Positions 23,654-35,415 of a stretch of DNA of 64,000 nt are shown piece after piece. The notes under the pieces are model-generated. The model had not been told where the DNA came from, made no database searches, and worked only from the letters and a program-made list of their open reading frames with translations. Position 1 is the first letter of the stretch, and the number at the start of each line of letters is the position of its first letter. Source of the DNA: Cryptomeria japonica (taxonomy: Eukaryota; Streptophyta; Pinopsida; Cupressales; Cupressaceae); contig NC_081413.1 in assembly GCF_030272615.1 (NCBI RefSeq), positions 562,782,510-562,846,509 of the forward strand. The letters run 5' to 3'. The translations under genes and the position numbers were made by a program.

Positions 23654-24779
23654 TGTAAAGGGGAAAAATGATTCCTTAGGGTTTCCACCCAAAGAATGAA
23701 AACCACTAGATAATTTTTTCACTTTGGGCCTTTACATTCAAAAGAGAATGGGGAATTCAGTAGATCTAGTCATGAATCAGATGAAGACTAAATTCTAAGT
23801 GAATTTGGATTGAAGGGGGTATCCTCTTTTGTGAGTTGAAGTGCTGAAATTATGCAGAATGCTAAAAAATGAAGGTAAAGCATGAAAATAGTGAGCTATT
23901 TTTTACTACACCTAGAATTAAGCAATGCACGTTGAATCTAATCTACTCCCCAAAACTACTCAAAACTGTCAAGACCATGGTGCATCACAACGGTCCTCTA
24001 AAATTTTTTGCACATCAAAGAGAGATGATTCCACGTTGTGAATGAAGCCTAATGTGAGGAATACAACTCTCTACTTGTTTCTTGCACACAAAAAGAAAGG
24101 GTAATGTGTTGGGAATAGGAGTTTCCCTTAGGTCAAACCCCGATTTTAGAATTAACCATAAAATTTAAATAAATATAATTGAAATAACTAAAAGGAAAGG
24201 ATCTCCTTTTGAGGGAGATATTGAATTATGACTGAAAATTGAATTACGATTCCTCCTTGTGAATTTTATCTTGCCTCCACATAGAATTATAGTTTATGAA
24301 GTCTTCAACTAAATAGGATGAATAATGTCTCCTTCAATCCTTGAAACTTGACTTTACTACTGCTCCTAAGCTGGAAGAAGACTGATTGCTACTTAATTTC
24401 TCTTGAATGCTTGAATTCTTGATCTCATGTATGCTTTCTTGATTATGGATCTTCAAATGAGAGGGGAAATCCTCTTTATATACTTGCCTATTGATGAAAT
24501 TGGCTAATTTTTTGATATGAGCTGACACAGAGAGGGAAATCCTGCTCAATTTTGAAATAGGACTAAGGGTTCAAATTGGGCCCAATTTAGGAAGGGTCAT
24601 GGCATGGCACCATGGTCCTACTCTATTTTGGTGTAGGCATGAGGTACTTCAAGGGGTGAAATTTGAGTTTAGATACCATTTTTGATGTGCAAGAGCATAA
24701 TCAGGCCAAGGGGTGCAAACACAGGTCAAGACCCAAATGCAGTTGAAAATGAAAAGGATTCAATTTTTAGGATGCTACA
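23654..24779 (-). repeat. 3' LTR of the 7.5-kb element
   Basis: 1126 bp, TG...CA ends. It lies downstream of the coding region on the minus strand, so it is the 3' LTR. It aligns along its length with 30046..31184. Confidence 0.9.
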
Positions 24780-26125
24780 TTTAGCCCTAAATTTTTTAGG
24801 AATATTAAGTCTATCATACTATTGGTAAAGTACAAAGGGTTCATAAAAAAATTCACCAAGTCATCAAGTAGGCAAGATACACCAAGACCCCAGTGGACTT
24901 TAGGATCTTACAACTTTGATAATAAGATAAAAGGGACACTATGAGAGAGGGAGAAATAAGAGAGAACCATGACTACAAACTAGTAAGGTTCCCTTACAAT
25001 GAGTCATGAAAAGAAAAATACAAAATATTACAAAGAAAAAGGCAAAGTTCACTAAGTAACTTAAGTATCAAGAGAGACATCTATTGTGTGGAGTGTATGC
25101 CCGCACGTTAAAGCAATTGTGCATGCCTTATTGAGGGAAATTTATTTAAGGTAGGATACACCCCAAGAACATAATAAAGTTATCACAATGATTTATCCCC
25201 CAAGAAGGGACAAGTCAAAGGATAATGATCACAAAACATAAACATGAGGTGGTTTCACTTAACTCTGAGGTCAAAATGCTTTTATATGATAACCAATGTA
25301 TATCATATATATGTATTCATAGAATTTTCCTCATTCCACAAAAAAAGGAAACCAACTTTGAAAAAGGGACACATCTGCCTTTTGAGTCAACATAGGAGAC
25401 ACCAAAAGAGATCTCAACTTTTTGTATCATCCTCAAGAAGACAACATTAGGAACAACGAATAGAAGAAATGAGAGGAAAATACAAGAATGTCACAAACAA
25501 GCAAGAAAAGAGAGGGAGAGAGGATCTACGATGCTAATGAAGCTAATAAAGAACCTTATATGTACCTCCGATCTTGCTCATCATTTTTTGGAAAGGTAGA
25601 CAATATGCAAGAGGAGTCACATTAAGCATAGTAGATGGAGCTATCACAAGTTCCAGACAAGGACCATGCTCTAATGATGGATCAATTTGGAGCTAGGATT
25701 AAGGCTTGACAAATTTTCTCAAATAAATCATTATCAACATCAACATATTTATATTCATCATCAGAAATATTAGAATCAAAATTCTCATTATTAATAATAT
25801 TCTCATCAATTTCTACATCAAGATTAATAAAAATAGGATCTCTAATAGGAATAGAAATTGAACGATTATTTGTCTTAAGAATTTTGTGTTTTGGAGATTT
25901 AGGTTGAACATCTTGTTTAGGGGAAGTTTGATCAACTAGAATCATATCAAGAGTTGGTGTCTTGGGAGAAGAAATGGTTTGGGAAGCAAGTTCATGAGCT
26001 CAAGCATGATGTCTTTGTCAGTGTTCTCTCGCACAACATTTTTGTTTAGTTTTAGTGGAAGGTTGTGAAGGTGTAGGTTCAACTAGTGTATATTTATTTT
26101 CTTCTTTGAAGGAAGGATAAATGGG

Positions 26126-27272
26126 TTAAGATATTTTAGGTTGAATAATAGGAGAGGTTGGTTTCACGTGTTTATAAGTTGTATGAGGTAGAGCTTCACC
26201 ATATAGAGGAGTAATAGAGGGTGTAGGAAAGAGATCAGGTCCATCATGACGAGGAGGAATAGGTTTATCCTTAGGATGAATGATATGTTTATCCTTAGAT
26301 TGATGCTTAGGAGGAAGAGATTTTATACATTTGGGAGAAATAATAGACTCATCTTTAAGAGAAGGAATGGATTCTTCCTTAAGAAAAATAATATCACTTT
26401 CCTTAGGGGGAAGGATGGTCTTATCTTTAGGAGAAGCAATAGGTTTCTCTTTAGGAAGGGGATTATATCTTTCCTTAGGAAGAAGAATAATCTTGTCCTC
26501 AAGAAGAGGTATATGATCATCAAGAGGAAGGATAAGTGTTGGATTTCTAGGTTTACTCAAGGATAAAATCATCTCCTTTTTCCATTTTTGATATGATTTA
26601 AAGAGAGCATCACTTCTAGGTTGAGTAGGTTGGAATTGTTCGGACCAAAAATAGTCAAGACAAACATCTCCATGCCTTATTTTAGGTTGATATATGCTAT
26701 GATTAATAGTTATGATTTTACCATCATGAGGAAATTTCAAACACTTATGAATATTAGAAGCAATAATTTTCATGGAAGAGAGCCAAGGATGTCCCAACTT
26801 CACACAAAATTGATCAGATGTAAGAATGATAGCAAAAAGAACATCTAAGAATTTAGTGCTAACCTCAATAGGAAGTGTAATTGGACCGATAGCAAGACAA
26901 AAGAAACCATCAACAACTTTATTATTACATTAGATTTATCCTATGTCACTTGATCTGTAATTGTAAATTATAAAGAAAATCTTCAATTATCACATTAGCC
27001 ATGCAAGATAGATCAATAAGCACTCCTTGAGAAGGTATGCCTTTGATTTTCATAGTTATGTAAAGAGGTCCATTGGGTGCTTTAATAGTATTACTAGGAT
27101 CAAACGTAATGCACAAATCCTTAGGTGGTTCATTTTTACCAATAAGGTTCACCATATTGTTAGATTCAAGGCCAGCATCATTAAGAGAATAGGCACATTG
27201 TTCAGTTTCAATCACATTAGCAAAATGAGATAGTAAAGGATCAGTGTAGATTTGAAGATTCTGGTTAGGAGG
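26126..27272 (-). pseudogene. Protease and linker region with Lys/Pro-rich tail (7.5-kb element)
   Basis: The part at 27215-26946 reads GPLYITMKIKGIPSQGVLIDLSCMAN (shown in pieces: GPLYITMKIKG, VLIDLSCMANVI). This matches the retropepsin of gypsy elements, where VLIDTGSSVNVI is usual. DTG has become DLS, so catalysis would be lost. 26803-26560 continues with LGHPWLSSMKII and LKFPHDGKI, the conserved GRPWLH...LKF.Y.G block after the protease. From about 26550 to 26220 the product is a run of PKE/PKD-containing units (LPKEKPIASPKDK, ILPPKES). An acidic stretch, DEYKYVDVDNDLFE, follows at 25682-25945. RT should come next in an autonomous relative and is absent. Confidence 0.7.
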
Positions 27273-27279
27273 AGAAACA

Positions 27280-29026
27280 AATTTATTTCATTTATCATTC
27301 ACACCAGTCACAAAAATAGTATTATTATCAATCAAGTCTTGGATCTTACTTCTCAAGGAATAACACTTTTCAGTGTGATGACTGGGTTGATGATGGTATT
27401 GGCAAAAAGATTTGGAATAAAAGGAAGGTGACCCAAGATTAGTTATATCAATTGGTTTAATAGGGGGAATCTTAAACGCATTCCTTCATAACAAATTGCA
27501 TCATAATAATATGCAAAGATTCATTAAGAGAACTGAATTATTTTCCAAAATATTTGGATAAAGGAGGCACACCTATGCTATTGCTACTTGAATGTTGTTG
27601 GTGTCGTTTAATTTGATGAATATCTTATTCAGTTTGAACTTTGCAAAAGGTTGTTGAGAACTTTCACCTTTATCACTCAGAGCCATTGAAGAGGATGATT
27701 TTTCCAATTGACTCATGGTAAGATGATAATTATGAAATACTGCGCACAACTACATAAAGGAAGTAAACTCAGAAAATAGAAGTTTATCCCTAATATCTTT
27801 TTGCAAATTATTAAAAAAAAAATGAATAACTTGATCAAGAACAAGAAAAGAAATTTGAGAATGCAAATGCTTATATCTACGAATAAAATCAGTCGTTTTT
27901 TCTTTAACACCTTGTTTACAATGCATCAAATCAATCAAAGTAATTTTAGGACCAATATTATTGTGAAATTATTGAATAAAAGCATTATCCAACTATTGAA
28001 ATGAAGTGATATAATAAGGAGGCAAAGAACAATACCATTTCAAATCTTTATCCCTTAATGTTCTAGTAAACAATTTAGCCAAATGTCTTTGGTCATGAGA
28101 AAATTCACTACACAAAGTTTGAAATATTTTAACATGAGTCAAGAGATCACCTTTTCCATTATAAAGCTCCAATTGAGGGACTTCCACATGTTTCGGAGGG
28201 ACAGCTCAGATAATTTCATTGAATAGTGGGATCTCTACATCAAATGTGGGCACACTATACTTAGGTTGATTCATTGAAGCTATTTGTTGTTGTAAGGAAG
28301 ACATCGTTTGGGATAGACTATTGATAGTAGCTTCAATGGAAGGATTGAAATTGGATATGTTGGATTGAGAAGGAAGGGTAAAATTGTTGAAAGAGGGAGG
28401 AGTGATGTTGTTGTATGAAGGTGGTGGTTGAGAATAAGCGGGGATCGAGAATAAGGAGGTGGAACATTATGATAGGTGGGTATTAGAGAGGATTGGGTAA
28501 CAAATGGAAAACTCATAGTAGGAGGAATTAAGGAATTGTGATTAGAGGAATTTCCCCCTTGACTAACATTTTTAAGTATGACATTTTGTGTAGATGTAGC
28601 CATGATATTAGAGGTAAAGGTAGGAACATGAGCCATAAAAGTAGTCAAAGAGATGGATTGGTTGTTTTGACTAGGAGGTTGTGTGTAACCAAGAACTTTA
28701 GTACAACTCTTCATAGGAATAATATTAGAATGAACAATATGAGAAATACCATGCAAGACATCAACACCAACTTTAGCACTTTGAACCAATCTTTTCAATC
28801 CTTCAATCAATGGGAGAGCCTCACTTTTTGGGCATTGTTGACTCATCCATTGTTGAAATTTTTCAAATTCATTGTCAACCTTCTCCAATTGGTCAGCTGA
28901 AACCCTAGTTAGTGGTTCCTCCACATCATGAGAATTGTCTAAAGAATGAGGAAAAATGGGGATTTTTTTAGGATTGGAAGAACCATGAACATCTTCATGA
29001 AATAAAGTTTCTAAATTAGGCTCCAT
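27280..29026 (-). pseudogene. gag of the 7.5-kb element
   Basis: The Met at 29026 opens a 248-codon stretch (MEPNLETLFHEDVHGSS...), rich in Ser/Pro/Asn with a GLKRLVQSAKVGVDVLH helix. After a frame change, 28187-27993 reads ELYNGKGDLLTHVKIFQTLC and FTRTLRDKDLKWYCSLP, the gypsy gag core (F.G..DP..HL, F...L.G.AL.W). 27938 onwards reads KEKTTDFIRRYKHLHSQI (F..R...L). Near 27405 comes FCQYHHQPSHHTEKCYSLR, a C-x2-H...H-x3-C knuckle-like motif used in this lineage in place of the usual CCHC. Gag would form the virus-like particle and bind RNA. Several shifts make this copy inactive. Confidence 0.75.
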
Positions 29027-29239
29027 CTCCTTAGTAATGAAATATTGGGACCCCTAAATTCTACAACTTTGTCTCATGGGGATATTATAGCTTGGACTAG
29101 TACTAGTGAAACTTATACACTAACGGAGGGAAATTTGAGATTTGAGATTTGAAATTTGCAAAGTAATTGAATAATGAAAAATTTTAGAAAAATGATTACT
29201 CAATGAAATAAGCAAATTGATTGAAGATAGAAAACAATT

Positions 29240-30000
29240 GTGAAAAAATATGCAATCCCTTAGGAAATTAAAATTTAAAATTTAAAATTAGGGCTTTGCT
29301 AAAATAACCTCTTAATTTAAAATTAAAACTACCCACTAGGAGATAGAAATTCAAATTTAAAATTAGGGATAAAAATGACCTCTTAATTTTGAAATTGATC
29401 TAAAGGAAAATTTAAAATTTTAAAATTAGATATAATGTTGAATTTAAAATTAACCAGTTAATTTTAAAGTTTAAATTTGAAATTAAACACAGTGAATTAA
29501 ATTCAAAATTAGGATCTTGTAAAAAAGAACCTCTGAAATTTAAAATTTAAATTTGAAAAATTAGAAAATTGGGAAATGCACAAAGATTAATTTAAATTTA
29601 AAAATTAGGCCAATTTTAATTAACCTCTTAATTTTAAAATTTAAAATTGAAATTAGATCCAAGATTTCAATTAACAACAAATTTGAAGAGGGAAATTCAA
29701 AATTTAAACAACCCACAAACTCAACTTTTAAAATTTTTAAAATTAGGGTTTTGAGATTTAACCACTTAGTTTTAAAATTTGAATTTGAAATTTGGCTTGC
29801 AAGGAAAATTTGAATTTGCAAATTTGAAAGACACTCAGATCTGAAATAATTTATCCTAATTAAACAAATCACAAGTTCAATTTTGAAATTAAAAATTAGA
29901 GTTTAAGTGAAATTAACCTCTAAATTTTCATAATTTGCATGGAAATCAAACTTGTAAATAAAAATTTGAATTTTAAATTGCATAAACACTTAGATTTGAA
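29240..30000. repeat. Degenerate TTTAAAATT-rich leader repeat of the 7.5-kb element
   Basis: Between the 5' LTR and gag, a unit starting near ACCTCTTAATTTTAAAATT recurs about six times (approximately 29308, 29370, 29529, 29621, 29759, 29914), spaced 60-160 bases and padded with AAATTTAAAATTAG words. It is non-coding on both strands. Confidence 0.6.
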
Positions 30001-30045
30001 ACCAAAAATCAAAATCAAGCATATGACATATTGGGTTCACTAAAA

Positions 30046-31184
30046 TGTAAAGGGGAAAAATGATTCCTTAGGGTTTCCACCCAAAGAATGACAACCACTG
30101 GAGAAATGTTTCACTTGAAGCCTTTACATTCAAAAGAGGATAGGGAATTCACTAGATCTAGTCATGAATCAAATCAAGACTAAATGCTAAGTGAATTTGG
30201 ATTGAAGGGGATATCCTATTTTGTGATTTGAAGTGTTGAAATTATGTAGAATGCTGAAAAATGAAGGTAAAAGCATGAAAACAATGAGCTATAGTCATAG
30301 GATTTTCACGTGCAACTGGAATTAAGCAATGTACACTGAATCCAATCCTCTCGAAAACTGCTCAAAATTTCCAAGACCATGGTGCATCACAACAATCCTC
30401 TGAAATTTTTGCACACCAAAGGGAGATGATACATTGCAATGAATGAAGCCTAATTTGAAAAGTACATCTTTGTACCTATTTGCTACACATAGAAAGAAAG
30501 GGAAATGTATTGGGAATAGGGGTTTTCCGTAGGTCAAACCTCAGTTTTGGAATTAATCATGAAATTGAAATAACTGAAAGGAAAGGATATCTTTTTGAGG
30601 GAGATGTCGAATTATGATATGTCCTTGTGAAGTTTTGCTTGCCTCCACATGGAATTAGGGTTTATGAAGTCTTCTACAAAATAAGATAAATAATGTCTCC
30701 TTCAATGCTTGAAACTTGACTTTAATGTTGCTCCTAAGCTGAAAGAAGATTGATTGCTACTCGGTTACTCTTGAATGCTTGATCTCATGTATGCTTTCTA
30801 GATTGTTGATCTTCACATGAGAGGGGAAATCCTCTTTATATACTTTCTCATCGGTGAAATTGGCTAGTTTTCTGACATGAGCTGACATGGGAGAGGGAAA
30901 TCCTGATCCATTTTGAAATAAGACCAAGAGGTAAAATTGGACCCAATTTAGAGAGGACCATGGCATTGCACCATGGTCCCAGTGAGGACCATGGTGTGGT
31001 GCCATGGTCCTGCCCTATTTTGGGGTAGGCATAAGGTGTTTCATGGGGTGCAATTTGAAAATAGGTGTGATTTTTGTTGTGCAAGAGCATAATTAGGTCT
31101 TCAAATGAGTTGAGGGGCATAAACACTAAGTTGAATACCCAAATATGATTGAAATTACAAAGGGTTCCATTTAAGGATTCTACA
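30046..31184 (-). repeat. 5' LTR of the 7.5-kb element
   Basis: 1139 bp, TG...CA ends, followed on its right by the target duplication CATTG. On the minus strand the sequence just inside it reads TTTTAGTGAACCCAATATG, the position of a primer-binding site; I cannot assign the tRNA. Confidence 0.9.
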
Positions 31185-31400
31185 CATTGATTGTGCATAT
31201 GCGCAACAGTGTACCCCACTTGAGTAACAAATTTTAATGTACAAAGGTTCAAGGTAGAACCATTATCGATCAATACCCATTTTATCTTATAGAGTTTGAC
31301 GATAGCTTTGAGTTTTAGTGGATGAATATGATCGGGATCGAGGACCATGGCATCAGATTGTGTGAAACTAAGGTGGTACCTAGAGGACAAGTACAGTACT
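31185..31400 (-). pseudogene. Gypsy protease, upstream part (host of the 7.5-kb insertion)
   Basis: The minus-strand frame reads LDPDHIHPLKLKAIVKLYK, then WVLIDNGSTLNLCTLKF and VGYTVAHMHNQ up to the insertion point. This corresponds to the retropepsin block (H.LAL...V, VLIDNGSSLNVCP...L..L) of plant gypsy elements, in which DNG or DTG carries the catalytic Asp. The remainder is at 23585..23653. Confidence 0.7.
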
Positions 31401-31769
31401 ATGACTTGGAATTCTTTAGGATCTATATTGCTAGGAACATAAATCTATTGCAATGTTCGGGTAAGGATCTTTTGATGAGTGGGTGAGGCCTTTAGAAATT
31501 ATAGGATGGATATCTATGTGAGGGTTTTCCTTCAATATTCAAGGATTTTATACAACGTAGACATAGATGTCACTAGGGTAGTGTTACGTGTGGGGACCCA
31601 AGTACTAACATGTGAGCTCTCTAGGTGGTTACTGCACATTGAGTGTTAGCTTCCTTGACATGAATCATGTTGGCATGATCCTCTACTTGATTTATGCAAC
31701 ATATTGTACTACCATAATAAATTGGCACATTATTGACATGAATAGTTGGAGAATGAGTGACGTGTGATT
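31401..31769. other. No gene seen
   Basis: This is probably gypsy internal sequence upstream of the protease fragment, but no motif is readable on either strand. Confidence 0.4.
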
Positions 31770-34074
31770 GTGTTAACAACAATCAACAAGGAAGACTAGG
31801 AGGGGGGTGAACCAGCCTTCACCAGATACACAAAATAAACTGATAAACCATAGTAATAAGAGATAGGAAAATTAATAGCACAACACAAAACACCAAAATT
31901 TTGACATGGAAAACTCTGTTAAGGGAAAAACCATGGTGGTAACCTACTCACAATAAGATGATACTCTGCAGTAGTATGCGAAAATATTGCAATGGGGAAT
32001 GCACATTCATTCAAGCACACTACCTAGAGATCACTGCTCAAAAGATATATGATTGGAAGGTTACAACCCTCAGGGAAGTCTTACTAACTTACAATATGAT
32101 TCGGACTACAATCCAGAAGGAATGAACTGCAATAATAGCATCTACAAATGCCTGATCAAAGTTCTGGTTAAGCACAGTTGTCTACCCTACAACACCAAAA
32201 TCATAGCAACACTTCATTGAATGGTATATCCTTGCTCACACATTTACCTCTTTTATAATGCAGACACAATACCAACACCAAAATTACATGTATATGGTGT
32301 AGAGCATCATGGACCCTCCCACAATCAAACTACAACTCTCCATTCTTTCTTCTTGTTTGTAGCAACATTCACCTATCCAAGACTTCAAAAAAAATACCCC
32401 ACCTATAGATTCATTCAACTCACCATATCTGATCACACATTCAGATGTCACGTCACTTTTCCAATCCGCAACACTAGGATCAATCACAAGAACCCAAAAC
32501 AAGGCATTTCTTCCAACTCCCTAGACTCTACTCAATGCACCCAATAAAGAATAACAACCCAATGGATTGTTCCAACACTTATAATGGTCTTAACACATCA
32601 AAAATAATATAACACAAGGTTCTACAAACCCAAAACTTGGGCTCAAACACCTAAACCCAAACTTCTCCCTCGAGGCTTCAATCTGCTAGCCCTTCAAATC
32701 GGGTAATTCCACATTAAGTAAAAACTTTTCCAAAACATTTGCCAAAAAAATTACATATTTAGACACAAATTTTGGAGTTATACAACACATCCAAAACTCA
32801 GGTATAGGTACTTTGGACCAATTGTACCAACCAGCAACCTATTGCCCATGAAAGTAGCTCAATTAGCCCCCTTTTACAAAGGAAATTTATCAAAAACTTC
32901 TCTCCACAACCCCAAACCCCAAAAAAGTCTTGAGTTAGGTTGAAAATCAATAAAAATTCATGGTTTCAATGGGTTCCATGCTCATTTACATGTTCAAACA
33001 CCAAACCCTCACTTTTAGGACTCAAAACCTAGGGCTTCCTCAAAATCCCACTTCCAAACACTTCCAGACCCAACCAAAAGGTCAAACACCATATATTAAA
33101 CATGGATAGACATAATCCATCATAAAATGGTACCCTTTTTCAAGAAAAACTCTCATACCTATACATGGCATCGGTTATGCACTCCTTCAACATGCAACTT
33201 CACACCAACTTGTGATCACCATCCCTCCAATCCATTCTCTCCTGCACTAAAATCAACATGAGAGATTATAATAAATTGATATATACCCATTCCATAAGAA
33301 ACAATAAATACATAAAGTGAAATGGGTCGATTTAGCATTATGACCCTCAAAGCTCCAATAAAACTATCTTCTACAACAATTTTAGGACAATCAATATAAA
33401 ATGCACAAAATGATTGATTAAGCCTTAAAAACAATACCAAATGAAAGTTAAAAATTTTCCCTATCACCTCCAAAAATATCAGATCAAAAGATGTTGCGGA
33501 AAGAAATTTATAGTAGTTGCAAGTTCAGATTTTTTGATCAAAATTGCAGGGAAAATTGTGTATTCATTGCCCAAAATTCAAACATTTACATTGCTAATCA
33601 ATTTTTACCATCAACCACATGAGGGAATGAGGTTTTAAACTCATTTAGACTCCCAAAAACTGACTATAACCTCTCTAACTAACTTTTGAACCAACTTTGG
33701 TTGTTTTACAAATGATTACTCACTTGGTTTACATAACAACTTTTGACCTCCCTTGTGCTATGAAACAAATAAATATTTCTATTACATGAATATGGTCTTG
33801 TAAGACCCTATGAAAACCAAAAAGCAACTAAACTCCTACTTTACCCCTTTAAGCCCGTGCATGACTCTTTTAGAATCATATGCCCAACATGGCATTGACC
33901 TCCTGATTACAAAACCTTTTGTTATAGACTCTTATGGATTTAATAGCCTTTATTACATAAAAGATGGTCCTTTTTTACCTTATTACATGATATAGACTCA
34001 AAACCATTGCCTTTGTACCATCTTGACCTCATTGTGCTATGATGACCCATTAGGTGCTTCTACACCACACTCCC
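31770..34074 (-). mobile_element. LTR-like sequence, Copia type, boundaries uncertain
   Basis: The left part carries GGAGGGGGGTGAACCAGCC (near 31800) and TGGAAAACTCTGTTAAGGG with AAAAACCATGGTGG (near 31908-31937), the two blocks shared with the LTRs at 34106 and 51219. The right edge is placed at ...CTTCTACA because minus-strand sequence before it, GGGAGTGTGG, resembles a polypurine tract. No target duplication was found. At about 2.3 kb it would be a long LTR. The open frame at 32221-32547 inside it has no known motif. Confidence 0.4.
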
Positions 34075-34105
34075 GGCCTTGAAAGTTTTCCAAGTCCCTT
34101 GGAAC

Positions 34106-35075
34106 TGTTGTACCTACAAAATAAATCAGATTTAATTATTGGAAACCAATAACATTAAGAGGGGGGGTGAATCAGTGTTATACCAGAATAGTAGGTTTTA
34201 GCCTTATTAAAATATTCATACACCAACCGGTATACCGGTACATATAGAATTGTAAGAAGTAAAGCAACTAATAATCCAAACATATAAATGAGAATCATAA
34301 CACATAGATTTATAAGTGGAAAACCTTAAAGAGGAAAAACCATGGTGGGATTTGTGACCCACAATGTCAATTCACTGGCCATATGAAGAGATATTACAAA
34401 ATATGAGGGGCATGCACTTGTAGGAAGGCTTACAGCCTAGAGCACACTGCTCAATCACAATAGGAGCCTCACTGACTACATAGAATTCTAAACTACTATC
34501 CAGAGAAGTGTGTACTGGTAAGATAGCATCATCTATGCCAGAATACAGTTCCGGTTTAAGCTCTATCTGCTCTGGTTTAAAACCCTTACTAGAATAACCC
34601 TTACAATAATATCCTCGCATACATAATTTCTTTGAATAAGTTTAGATCTTATTACATTTACATTTTCATCGCCATGTCCATATATCTATCTATCTATATA
34701 TATCAAAATGATCTAATCTTAATAACCTATATACCCTATACAATTGTTATGCCTTATGTCGGCTTACAAAGATATATACAATATCAAATTACATGTCGAT
34801 CAGATAACATAAATGTATAAATATTAAAACAAATTGTTAATGCCAGATCCAAGATATGCCAGCCTCCAGTACCAATAACCTTTACTCTACAATGTCGGCA
34901 TGCATTGTCGATGACCAAAGAAATCTTTCTGACCTATCGGTGCCGATGTCAGTATAAAATTTGTGAAGTGCTTGCCGATATACAATAGAATCAAAACATG
35001 AAGCTGAAAAAAAAAATCATGTTGCCATCAATGACAACATAGTGAAACCTACAAATTGAGTGTCAATTTCCAACA
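34106..35075 (-). repeat. Copia-type 3' LTR, 970 bp
   Basis: On the minus strand it starts TGTTGGAAATTGACACTC and ends ...GTAGGTACAACA. It is preceded by the polypurine tract AAAGGGGG (35080-35087), the arrangement of a SIRE/Maximus-like Copia 3' LTR. It contains GGGGGGGTGAATCAGTG and AAAAACCATGGTGGGATTTG. The interior of the element lies to its right (35080-37430). A second LTR was not found there. Confidence 0.7.
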
Positions 35076-35415
35076 ATATCCCCCTTTGGCATTGATGGCA
35101 ACACTCATGTGAAAAAATTTCAAGGTTTCATCTGTCGGTTTCATCTTGCCCTGCTCCCCCTGAGCTAAATATGCAAAATACTCCATATCTCAAAAAGCTC
35201 CAAAACTCTATAACTCCCCCTAATGTATACAACTCTTTTATACTTTTCACATCTATACTACTCCCGCTTTGACATCAATGCCATTAAGAATTCTAAAAAA
35301 AAGAATGTCAAAGAATAGGAACTGTACAATGAATATCCCAAAAAATATCTTATCGAAGCTTGACCAACTTCAAAATTTCTAGATAAGCCTTCTCCAATAA
35401 CTCCACATAAGTATC

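Larger units (their letters stand above)
23654..31184 (-). mobile_element. Complete non-autonomous LTR retrotransposon, gag-protease only, 7531 bp
   Basis: Two LTRs (23654..24779 and 30046..31184) both start TGTAAAGGGGAAAAATG and end in (G/T)CTACA, and the element is flanked by a perfect 5-bp target duplication, CATTG (23649-23653 and 31185-31189). The coding strand is minus: an AT-rich repeated leader (29030-30045), gag (29026 to about 27280), protease and linker (27272 to 26126) and a Lys/Pro-rich tail. No RT, RNase H or integrase blocks are visible anywhere in the interior, so it must have depended on enzymes from another element. By eye the LTRs differ at roughly a tenth of positions, implying an old insertion. 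A relative is present as a solo LTR at 53844. Confidence 0.9.

Noticed and set aside
26246-26566. Open frames on both strands over the Lys/Pro repeat
   Set aside because: They come from the repetitive codons of the minus-strand ORF, which continues a recognisable protease frame.
30757-31005. 82-codon minus-strand frame with repeated HHGPHWDHG-like words
   Set aside because: Falls within the 5' LTR of the 7.5-kb element; the repeats reflect a CCATGG-containing LTR segment.
32221-32547. 108-codon plus-strand frame
   Set aside because: Located in LTR-like sequence; His/Thr/Pro-rich composition without known domain.
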